The notes under the pieces: generated by a model
Told to the model about the DNA's origin: nothing
What the model saw: the letters and a program-made list of their open reading frames with translations, nothing else
Database searches by the model: none
Shown here: piece by piece, positions 1 through 5,286 of the stretch
Position numbering within the stretch: the first letter of the stretch is position 1
How the letters are laid out: every line of letters begins with the position of its first letter
Translations under genes and position numbers: made by a program
Source: an uncultured Lewinella sp.
GTDB taxonomy: Bacteria; Bacteroidota; Bacteroidia; Chitinophagales; Saprospiraceae
NCBI GenBank assembly: GCA_938021455.1
Contig: CALIGP010000177.1
Location: 1-5,286, forward strand
Length of the DNA: 5,286 nt
Direction of reading: 5' to 3'

Positions 1-611
1 ACAAAGTTCCCGGGCACGGAGTGAACCCCTGCCGCATAAAAACCGTGCCCGATAAAAGTAAGGGCAATGGCGAAGCGTATCACCCGTAAAAAAGTCTTCC
101 ATTCATTTGTCTTGGGAGCAGCTCCTATACTAGACCAGCCTAAAGACCCCGTAATTATCACAAAAAACCATAGCGGAAGTGCCAATAATTGCAAGCTATG
201 CTCCATTAGGTTTCCTGCTTGCCAAAAGGATTCTTTAAAATAAAGAAAATACTGGATGAGTAAAATCCAAAAAGCTACGGGTAAACATTTTAATGCGAAA
301 GATCCAATTCTGTCTCCGAAGCGTGTCCACCACCTGACCAACAAAATTAAAAGGCCAGTAACTACTAGGAAGAGGCCGGCCATAAAATCCAGTAAATTGA
401 TGTACTGGTCTACCGCCGCAGAAGTAACCCACTCCTTCCAGGTGAAGCCCAGCAGATTTGCGAACCAAGTCCACCAATCTGCATCCCAGAAAAGAGCTCG
501 TAGAGGAAGGTCGTGCAACAAGCCGCGCAAGCCCAGTCCGATAAGAACCCCGGCTGCTGCGAAACGGAGTACCAACTCTGCTCGCTCAGGAATGCGAAAC
601 CGTGTAGTCAT
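1..611 (-). CDS. Multi-pass inner-membrane protein, possibly DoxX-like (C-terminus beyond left edge)
   Basis: The frame is open from an ATG at 611 to the left edge (203 codons seen), so the protein is incomplete at its C-terminus. Translation gives about five hydrophobic segments, near residues 13-32, 72-94, 104-124, 136-156 and 173-193. They are separated by short Trp- and Arg-rich loops, and there is no obvious signal peptide, so it should be an integral inner-membrane protein. The last segment ends in a GHGFYA motif (residues 188-193) followed by a VPG turn. This resembles small DoxX-like membrane proteins of Bacteroidota, but I cannot assign the family firmly and know of no defined reaction. 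The ATG lies 5 bases after the stop of the CoA-binding gene, so the two are probably co-transcribed and translationally linked. That spacing is the reason for choosing this start. No frameshift is seen. Confidence 0.75.
   Translation of the reverse strand, partial: MTTRFRIPERAELVLRFAAAGVLIGLGLRGLLHDLPLRALFWDADWWTWFANLLGFTWKEWVTSAAVDQYINLLDFMAGLFLVVTGLLILLVRWWTRFGDRIGSFALKCLPVAFWILLIQYFLYFKESFWQAGNLMEHSLQLLALPLWFFVIITGSLGWSSIGAAPKTNEWKTFLRVIRFAIALTFIGHGFYAAGVHSVPGNF
11..51. repeat. Perfect 9-bp inverted repeat inside the membrane-protein gene
   Basis: CGGGCACGG at 11-19 is the exact reverse complement of CCGTGCCCG at 43-51, with a 23-base loop. It lies wholly in coding sequence (the codons around GHGF and SVPG on the minus strand). 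It may be chance from GC-rich codons or a weak mRNA hairpin; no function is assigned. Confidence 0.3.
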
Positions 612-616
612 GGCGC

Positions 617-982
617 TCAATACTGTCCGCTACCAAGCATCACGAGCGTACAGGCTACATTAGTCTCAATACCGGCTTTACGGGCCAACATGGCCAGTTC
701 GGCGTTCTCCGTTCCCGGGTTAAAGATGATCCGGCGGGGCTTCAGCCCGATGATCCAATCGTAATAAGGGGGTTGTCGGTCAGGGCCAACATAAAGTGTA
801 ACGGTATCAACATCTTCCCTTTCAGGCATCCCGTTCAGGATTTCCTGCCCCGCCAGTTCTCCCTGCTTAATGCCTACGTTTACGATGTCATAACCATGGT
901 GAACTAGCTTGTTTGCCGCCAGATAAGCGTAGCGCTCCCGGTTGGGCGTAGCGCCCAAAACGAGGGTCTTATTTTTCTCCAT
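617..982 (-). CDS. Small CoA-binding (Rossmann-fold) protein, CoA_binding_2 type
   Basis: The protein has 121 residues and is probably cytosolic. It is a single Rossmann-like domain, the usual length for stand-alone CoA-binding proteins. The N-terminal strand and turn TLVLGATPNRERYAY (about residues 6-20) form the nucleotide-binding start. They are followed by the helix AANKLVHHGYDIVNVG, a central DTVTLYVGP strand, the motif KPRRIIFNPGTEN that typifies this family, and a C-terminal ETNVACTLVMLGSGQY. Family members bind coenzyme A or a related nucleotide; the physiological role is generally unknown. The frame stays open upstream to an ATG at 1162, but the ATG at 982 starts directly at the conserved first strand. 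The extra 60 residues would be low-quality sequence reading across the divergent gene's start, so I chose 982. It is first in a two-gene unit with the downstream membrane protein. Confidence 0.9.
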   Translation of the reverse strand: MEKNKTLVLGATPNRERYAYLAANKLVHHGYDIVNVGIKQGELAGQEILNGMPEREDVDTVTLYVGPDRQPPYYDWIIGLKPRRIIFNPGTENAELAMLARKAGIETNVACTLVMLGSGQY

Positions 983-1073
983 GCAAGCTAAACGTTTTGA
1001 AGGCTCACATGGATTAATAGTAGATATATGCGTAAACATCGTATTTTGCCCCACCCACCAGTTAAACCAGCCC
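983..1073. promoter_or_regulatory. Divergent intergenic region between the CoA-binding gene and the conflict cassette
   Basis: These 91 bases lie between two divergent start codons, so they should hold promoters for both directions. On the plus strand, TTTG at 996-999 followed after 21 bases by TAGATATA at 1021-1028 is a weak match to the Bacteroidota pattern TTTG-N(19-21)-TAnnTTTG. This would give a leader of roughly 40 bases before 1074. No convincing promoter was found on the minus strand, and neither start has a Shine-Dalgarno site, which is normal in this phylum. The promoter assignment is tentative. Confidence 0.35.
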
Positions 1074-2177
1074 ATGCCCTCCCCATTTGAGGAGATAATT
1101 AATAAGATAGGTGACACCCCGATGATCGAGGTGATCGAAGAGTTGCGCGAACTGGTTTCCACCAGTTACCCCGGCTTTCTAGCCGAAGTCCTTGCCTTTG
1201 CCTCGGAGCAAAACCATATTGACGAAAAAACAGAAAACAGAGCCTGGACACCTGGCTATGAAGGTCCTGCTCGCCGGCAGCTCATCATCGATGTGATGAG
1301 CCTGATTGACCGGATGGAATCCAGACAGGACGAGCACGAACCCAGGCAGAAGCAGGCCGTTGACAAATACCACGCCTACGCCGTGAACCGTCATGATCAA
1401 ATGGACGGACTCACTAAACACAAAAAGGAAGGGGGAAACTGCCAGTATTACATCTTGCAGGGAAACGAACTGCACGAACATGAGCACTTCTTCCACCGGG
1501 TTGCCCGGGAATTGATGGGTTGCTATCGGGATGTAGATAATCCGCTCTTGCGCAATGAAGCAAAAGTAGAGATGCTCACGCCCTACTTCGTCCCCCTGAA
1601 AAGAGATGAAGCCGCCTACAGAAAAGCACTACTACAGAAACTGTACGATAAGGCGGGCATGGATGCAAACGCCCATGCCCCACTCCTCGAAAAAGACATC
1701 GCTCACTTTTGGAAGCAAGGCCCCAGAACTGCTGGCCTTGGGCCAGCGGATTACATCTGTATCTTCTTTCAGTTAGATGACCCATCCTATGATCCGGATA
1801 CTGCCGTAAACACGGTCAACTGGTTCATTGATTACATCGAAAAAGCCCCCCTGCCCGAAGACGCCCCTCGTTTGCTCGTTTTCTTTTCCTTTGAATTTGA
1901 CGAAGATGATGAGGACGAAGCCCGGGATGTTCGGGACGCCATTGGCATGATCCCCCGGGCTAAATCCATTCCGGAGTTTGAAAAGGTTGGTAGCCGCGAT
2001 GTTATCCGCTGGCTGAAAACCTACCGCAAGTTGGTCAATCCTATCCATCCCAAAATATGGGTAGAGGGAGATGAAGATGACCCCGTCCGATTTGAACGCG
2101 GACGAGAATATTACATGGCAGACATTAACCCCGTCCTCCAGCAACTGATCAAAGACTATAACAAAAATCAAGCCTGA
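1074..2177 (+). CDS. iSTAND-like inactive STAND NTPase protein with N-terminal helical adaptor domain (conflict system component A)
   Basis: The protein has 367 residues and no membrane segment or signal peptide, so it is probably cytosolic. Residues 1-82 form a compact, probably all-helical domain of the size and style of the effector-associated (death-like) adaptor domains. I infer this and do not name a subfamily. After a charged linker (83-97), residues 98-360 look like a STAND-type NTPase core: an NRxxQ motif (N105, R106, Q109), a strand and turn YYILQG (125-130), a second core strand YICIFFQLDD (227-236) and a third LLVFFSFEF (267-275), followed by an acidic stretch DEDDEDE (276-282). 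The loop where a Walker A GxxxxGK[ST] should be reads GNELHEHEHFF and has no Gly-Lys-Thr/Ser, so ATP binding is probably lost. This defines the inactive STAND class, thought to act as a scaffold or sensor beside a MoxR ATPase. The start at 1074 leaves a normal intergenic gap and starts at the folded domain; earlier in-frame ATGs (942, 981) overlap the divergent gene. Its stop overlaps the ATPase start (TGATG), implying translational coupling. The iSTAND call is pattern recognition of a divergent family. Confidence 0.72.
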   Translation: MPSPFEEIINKIGDTPMIEVIEELRELVSTSYPGFLAEVLAFASEQNHIDEKTENRAWTPGYEGPARRQLIIDVMSLIDRMESRQDEHEPRQKQAVDKYHAYAVNRHDQMDGLTKHKKEGGNCQYYILQGNELHEHEHFFHRVARELMGCYRDVDNPLLRNEAKVEMLTPYFVPLKRDEAAYRKALLQKLYDKAGMDANAHAPLLEKDIAHFWKQGPRTAGLGPADYICIFFQLDDPSYDPDTAVNTVNWFIDYIEKAPLPEDAPRLLVFFSFEFDEDDEDEARDVRDAIGMIPRAKSIPEFEKVGSRDVIRWLKTYRKLVNPIHPKIWVEGDEDDPVRFERGREYYMADINPVLQQLIKDYNKNQA

Positions 2178-3112
2178 TGGCCTTCAACATACGTAACGCC
2201 CGGCCGGCCGCTTTCCGCGCCAGCAATTACATTCTGACCGATGAGGTAAAAGCCGCCGTGGAAACGGCCATTGCGCTGGGTCAACCGCTACTCGTTACCG
2301 GTGCCCCTGGCACGGGAAAAACAGAGTTAGCCTATAAGGTCGCAGCAGATCTGGCGGCAGATAATGATAAGCACGGATTGAATTTCGGAGACGAGCCGCT
2401 GCAGTTCAACACCAAAACTACTTCAGAGGCCCGCGATCTCTTTTATACTTACGATGCACTGGGCCACTTCCGGGCGGCTAATCTCAAAGACGGAGGGGTC
2501 AACGCCAGTGTAGAGAATTTCCTTCAACTTCAGGCTCTCGGTTTGGCCATTGCCCGCAGTAAGACTGGAGCAACTCCCGCTAACGCCCTCAACGGGGAAA
2601 GTTATGATGGAGCCAGTAGCGTCGTCTTGATCGACGAAATCGATAAGGCCCCGAGAGACCTCCCCAACGATCTGCTCAATGAAATCAAACACAACCATTT
2701 CGAAATTCGCGAGCAGGGCAACCGGAGCTTGTCCGCTGGCACGGATCGCAATATCGTGGTCATCATGACCTCAAATTCGGAGAAAAACCTGCCGGGCGCT
2801 TTTCTACGCCGCTGTGTTTTTCACCACATCGAATTACCGGACGAGGCAACCCTACTAAAAATTGCCAAGGCGCAAATCAGAGAGAACCACGGCTTTAAAG
2901 ACCAGGAACTGCAGGACCTAATTGGGCGCTTCACGCAGGTGCAAGGAATGGACTTGCGCAAAAAACCGTCTACCGCCGAAATGATCGCCTGGCTGCGAAT
3001 GATATCCGTCCTCGGCCCGGATGGGGACGTAAATAAGCAAGGACTGAACAACCTCTCCCTCCTCGTCAAAACGGAGGAAGACCGGCGGAAGATTAAAGAC
3101 CGTTTCGGCTAG
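2177..3112 (+). CDS. MoxR-type AAA+ ATPase (conflict system component B)
   Basis: This is a complete 311-residue cytosolic AAA+ ATPase of MoxR type, which hydrolyses ATP to remodel partner proteins, classically vWA-domain proteins. Visible motifs are Walker A GAPGTGKT (42-49), the subfamily segment FNTKTTSEARDLFYTYDALG (77-96), Walker B VVLIDEIDKA (149-158, with D153 and E154 catalytic), sensor 1 MTSN (197-200), paired arginines LRR (R211, R212) in the arginine-finger position, and a C-terminal lid with RKKPSTAEMIAW (261-272) in the sensor 2 region. All key residues are present, so it should be active. The length fits single-domain MoxR proteins. Its ATG overlaps the upstream stop by one base, tying its synthesis to the iSTAND-like partner. 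Downstream, 108 bases containing a hairpin repeat separate it from the vWA-like membrane protein, its likely client. MoxR with inactive STAND and vWA partners is the hallmark of predicted ternary conflict systems. The ATPase call is very safe; the conflict role is inferred from context. Confidence 0.93.
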   Translation: MAFNIRNARPAAFRASNYILTDEVKAAVETAIALGQPLLVTGAPGTGKTELAYKVAADLAADNDKHGLNFGDEPLQFNTKTTSEARDLFYTYDALGHFRAANLKDGGVNASVENFLQLQALGLAIARSKTGATPANALNGESYDGASSVVLIDEIDKAPRDLPNDLLNEIKHNHFEIREQGNRSLSAGTDRNIVVIMTSNSEKNLPGAFLRRCVFHHIELPDEATLLKIAKAQIRENHGFKDQELQDLIGRFTQVQGMDLRKKPSTAEMIAWLRMISVLGPDGDVNKQGLNNLSLLVKTEEDRRKIKDRFG

Positions 3113-3140
3113 TTCTCTCTACACTGGAATTCATAAAAAT

Positions 3141-3204
3141 CTCCCCAAGTTAAGGCCGAAGAGGTCACCCCTCTCCTCCGGAGAGGGGCCGGGGGAGAGG
3201 TTTT
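3141..3204. repeat. GC-rich hairpin repeat-like element in the MoxR/vWA junction
   Basis: The 9-bp arm CCCCTCTCC (3168-3176) pairs perfectly with GGAGAGGGG (3180-3188) across a TCC loop. A second GGAGAGG at 3194-3200, followed by TTTT, can pair instead with CCTCTCC (3170-3176), so two mutually exclusive hairpins are possible. The block resembles the interspersed CCTCTCC/GGAGAGGG elements common between genes in Bacteroidota (family resemblance by eye; only one copy is in this window). The outer limits are approximate. It could attenuate transcription or protect mRNA between genes B and C, or be a neutral mobile repeat. The first hairpin lacks an adjacent T-run, so it is not a classical intrinsic terminator. 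Confidence 0.55.
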
Positions 3205-3223
3205 AAATTAAAAAACAACGATA
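3201..3223 (+). promoter_or_regulatory. A/T-rich translation-initiation region before a putative ATA start
   Basis: The bases TTTTAAATTAAAAAACAACG lead directly into ATA at 3221. An A-rich leader is the typical initiation signal in Bacteroidota, which rarely use Shine-Dalgarno sites. The in-frame TAA at 3209-3211 rules out any start further upstream. The only purine-rich stretch, GGAGAGG at 3194-3200, ends 20 bases ahead, too far for a normal ribosome binding site. This leader is the reason for preferring the 3221 start. Confidence 0.45.
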
Positions 3224-5286
3224 GAAAAACCAACCCACATCCTCCCCCTAGGAGAGCTATTCTCCCGCCTCGAAGCCGTTGGCTTCGATCTCTCCCCAGC
3301 CGACCGGCTGCGGGCCTGGCGACTGCTGTCCGTTACGGAGGCGGAGGACTGGATGAAAGCAAAGACCCTCGCGGACTTTGGCAATCGCCTGGGACCAGTG
3401 CTTTGTCGCAGCGGAGCGGAGCAGGAAACGTTCAAGTCTGTTTACAGCACTTACGTGAAGGAGTTGACAACGCTCCTAGAACCCATTAAGCAGCCCGTTA
3501 TCCGGGAAGAGAAGTGGTTCGATCGGTTCTTGATGGAGAAATGGGCGTTGGGGCTTATTGGGCTGTTGCTGGCAAGTATGCTTTCGGTTTATCTCTACAA
3601 TAAGTTTACGGAGCCGGAAAAAGCGGAGGCGGTGGCGGAAATTATTGGGCCAGCTGAGGTGAAAAATGATACTGAAGCTACCTTTATCAATAATAGTATA
3701 TTCCCAGGCAAAGACAGTTCATCGCTTAAGTGGGAGTGGCGGCTCCTGAGTCCTGGTGTTGACACTGTTGGGTTTGTCGATAGCATCAATTGGAGTTTCA
3801 CAGGGACCTTCGGCACACAAACCAGAGCCGATGCAAGAAAGCAACTACGGCTAACCGTCACTGATCCGGAATCCGGGGTATCAGTTCAAGCGATTCATAA
3901 CTTCAAAATACTCTGTGGTTATTCTCCTCCTCTTATTGGAATTTATGATCCTAATAGTATTCCGGAGCAATACAGTCTAGATGGAGGGAATAACTTCGTT
4001 GCTTTTTTTGATACGGCCCGGCTCTCGGCCATAGGCATGACCAGAGATCGCTATAATTATGTTTGGGAGGTAGATGGAATCGTTAACGAACAAAGCAATA
4101 AATGGCTCTTTACGCCAGACCTCGAACCAGGTGAAACCTACGAGATTAAAGTATCCGTTACTGCAACTAAAAGTTTTGAAAACTGTAGCGATAGCTTCAC
4201 GGTCAACTATTCGCCCGAGCAGAACCGCGTCATCCTCCCCCTCTACAACTACCAACCCGTCCAATACGAGCACATCGCCGGTTTCCGTCCCTGGTGGCCA
4301 CTGGCATTAATCGCTCTCTGGTTGGGCGGATTATGGTGGGGCTGGCGCCGTTGGAAACAAGAGATTGCCCGGAGGGAAGCCGAGGCCCGAGCCGCTAAAG
4401 AGAAAAACGACAAAGACCCCGCTTTAACACCCGCCCCTGATGCCGCCCCCTACACCATCCCCTGGGTAAGCCAGGAAAATCGCTTACCGCTGGAGCCCAG
4501 TCAGCTCGCGCTGGCCCGGGCCATGCGTCACCGGGCGGGAAATACGGGTCGGAAAGAGCTCGACGCCGCGAAGACCTTAAAGGCCACGATCGCCAGTGGC
4601 GGATTTCCCGAAGCCCGCTTTAACGTGCGGGAGCGCGCCGGTGAGTACGTGCTGCTCATCGACGAAGTCGATGGCCTCAGCCACCAAGGCCGCCTCTTCA
4701 AACGGCTGGCTAAAGAACTCACCCGCCGGGATGTCTACGCCGAAGTCTTTTACTATCAAGGCCAGCTCAACCGCTGCTGGAACGAACAGGAGCCCCATGG
4801 CCTGAATGTAGAAGATCTGGCCGTCCGTTTTGGTGGTCAACGATTATTAGTCATCGGCAGCGGGCATGATTTCCTCGATCATCACGCCAGCGAAAAGCCC
4901 GGTCTGAAGCCCAGGCATGAAGAATGGCTTAGAGCCTTTCCGGAACGGACCTTACTGACACCGGTTCCACCTGTTGCCTGGAGCTTCGAAGAAAAGGTCT
5001 TGCACCGTCATTTTAGTCTGTTCCCGGCAGATAGCAGGGGAATTCTGGAGGCGGCTATTGGTGTCACCGATGGCATTGATGAAGCCCGTCCTGACTTTGA
5101 CCAGCATGAAGCCCGCCAGCAAAAAGGCCGGAACGAAAACGATCCAACGCATCTGCGGTGGCGGCGTGTCGTAGATCTACATATTTACTACAAAGGCCGG
5201 CCAGACCTCCTCCTCTGGGCAAAAGCACTGGCTATACACCCATCACCCAACTTCGACCTCACCGTGGCCATTGGTCGAGCCTTAGA
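3221..5286 (+). CDS. Two-pass membrane protein with PKD/Ig-like external region and cytosolic degenerate vWA domain (conflict system component C; C-terminus beyond right edge)
   Basis: At least 688 residues, open at the right edge. Residues 1-95 form a helical domain (ILPLGELFSRLEAVGF, then LCRSGAEQETFKSVY at 61-75) like the N-terminal modules of MoxR-partner vWA/CoxE or SAV_2336-type proteins. A first membrane helix spans about 107-126. Residues 127-356 should face the periplasm and contain two beta-rich segments (about 168-232 and 278-330; WEW, LRLTVTDPESG, YVWEVDG, YEIKVSVTAT) with PKD/Ig-like character. A second helix spans 357-375, followed by positively charged WRRWKQ, consistent with N-in/C-in topology. 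A charged and then Pro/Ala-rich linker (376-414) leads to a vWA-like domain at about 465-600 (strand YVLLIDEVDGLS, later RLLVIGSGHDF and LLTPVPPVAW). The MIDAS DxSxS is replaced by DEVDG, so metal binding is doubtful. The tail (WAKALAIHPSPNFDLTVAIG) continues into an unseen region. The chosen start is ATA; the first ATG (3353) would lose 44 residues of the conserved N-terminal module. Probably the MoxR client and a transmembrane sensor. Confidence 0.7.
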   Translation, partial: MEKPTHILPLGELFSRLEAVGFDLSPADRLRAWRLLSVTEAEDWMKAKTLADFGNRLGPVLCRSGAEQETFKSVYSTYVKELTTLLEPIKQPVIREEKWFDRFLMEKWALGLIGLLLASMLSVYLYNKFTEPEKAEAVAEIIGPAEVKNDTEATFINNSIFPGKDSSSLKWEWRLLSPGVDTVGFVDSINWSFTGTFGTQTRADARKQLRLTVTDPESGVSVQAIHNFKILCGYSPPLIGIYDPNSIPEQYSLDGGNNFVAFFDTARLSAIGMTRDRYNYVWEVDGIVNEQSNKWLFTPDLEPGETYEIKVSVTATKSFENCSDSFTVNYSPEQNRVILPLYNYQPVQYEHIAGFRPWWPLALIALWLGGLWWGWRRWKQEIARREAEARAAKEKNDKDPALTPAPDAAPYTIPWVSQENRLPLEPSQLALARAMRHRAGNTGRKELDAAKTLKATIASGGFPEARFNVRERAGEYVLLIDEVDGLSHQGRLFKRLAKELTRRDVYAEVFYYQGQLNRCWNEQEPHGLNVEDLAVRFGGQRLLVIGSGHDFLDHHASEKPGLKPRHEEWLRAFPERTLLTPVPPVAWSFEEKVLHRHFSLFPADSRGILEAAIGVTDGIDEARPDFDQHEARQQKGRNENDPTHLRWRRVVDLHIYYKGRPDLLLWAKALAIHPSPNFDLTVAIGRAL
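3270..3288 (+). repeat. Perfect 8-bp hairpin in the 5' coding part of the vWA-like gene
   Basis: TCGAAGCC (3270-3277), loop GTT, then GGCTTCGA (3281-3288). It lies about 50 bases after the putative ATA start, within codons for RLEAVGF. It could slow early translation of the gene or be chance; no function is assigned. Confidence 0.3.

Noticed and set aside
256..663. Plus-strand open frame opposite the membrane protein
   Set aside because: Low-complexity, basic translation antisense to a gene with clear membrane segments; it is a shadow frame.
942..1073. Upstream in-frame ATGs (942, 981) as the start of the iSTAND-like gene
   Set aside because: They would overlap the divergent CoA-binding gene and add 31-44 residues that do not look like part of a domain. 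ATG 1074 leaves a normal divergent gap.
983..1162. Longer start (1162) for the CoA-binding protein
   Set aside because: The extra 60 residues read antisense through the divergent gene's start; the conserved Rossmann strand begins right after the ATG at 982.
1731..1747. GCTGGCC-TTG-GGCCAGC hairpin in the iSTAND-like gene
   Set aside because: Short stem within GC-rich coding sequence, with no context suggesting a function.
3168..3204. Intrinsic terminator after the MoxR gene
   Set aside because: The strong stem ends 12 bases before the T-run, and only the weaker alternative stem (CCTCTCC/GGAGAGG with a long loop) abuts TTTT. Gene C continues on the same strand, so attenuation is possible but a terminator is not supported.
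3210..3216. A AAA AAC slippery heptamer as a programmed frameshift site
   Set aside because: No translated frame reaches it: the MoxR gene stops at 3112, and the gene C frame has stops at 3134 and 3209.
4655..4681. LLIDEVDGL read as an AAA+ Walker B motif in gene C
   Set aside because: No Walker A precedes it in that domain, and the following strands fit a vWA-like fold better.
1..5286. tRNA, rRNA, CRISPR array, insertion sequence or transposase
   Set aside because: No cloverleaf, regularly spaced repeats or transposase-like protein was seen on either strand.

Overview
The window suggests a member of the Bacteroidota, possibly a Saprospiria/Lewinella-like bacterium. The evidence is a short CoA-binding protein of the type common in that phylum, start regions without Shine-Dalgarno sites but with A-rich leaders, and a GC-rich intergenic hairpin repeat of a style often seen in these genomes. 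This is family-level recognition by eye, not a database result.

Left part (1-982, minus strand): a two-gene unit with a stand-alone CoA-binding (Rossmann-fold) protein at 617-982, followed after 5 bases by a multi-pass membrane protein that runs off the left edge. These look like ordinary housekeeping or accessory genes. A 91-bp divergent intergenic region (983-1073) separates them from the rest.

Right part (1074-5286, plus strand): a three-gene cassette. Gene A (1074-2177) looks like an inactive STAND-type protein (iSTAND) with a small helical N-terminal domain of the effector-associated or adaptor kind. Gene B (2177-3112) is a complete MoxR-type AAA+ ATPase that overlaps gene A by one base (TGATG). 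Gene C (3221-5286, open at the right edge) is a large two-pass membrane protein. It has a small cytosolic N-terminal helical domain, a transmembrane helix, about 230 extracytoplasmic residues with PKD/Ig-like beta-sandwich character, a second transmembrane helix, and a cytosolic von Willebrand A-like domain with a degraded metal site.

An inactive STAND or adaptor protein, a MoxR ATPase and a vWA-like partner together match the layout of the NTP-dependent 'ternary' conflict systems predicted computationally for multicellular or complex bacteria (MoxR, vWA, and VMAP or iSTAND with effector-associated domains). The inferred working model is that the MoxR ATPase remodels or activates the vWA protein, the iSTAND protein couples a signal to an effector, and the membrane-spanning gene C senses something outside the cytoplasm. 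No effector domain is visible; it may lie in the missing C-terminus of gene C or in genes further right.

Three features stand out. Gene C has no ATG, GTG or TTG that would keep its conserved N-terminus, and appears to start at ATA (3221). A GC-rich hairpin repeat sits exactly in the B-C junction. The base composition of gene C drops sharply over part of its extracytoplasmic sensor region.
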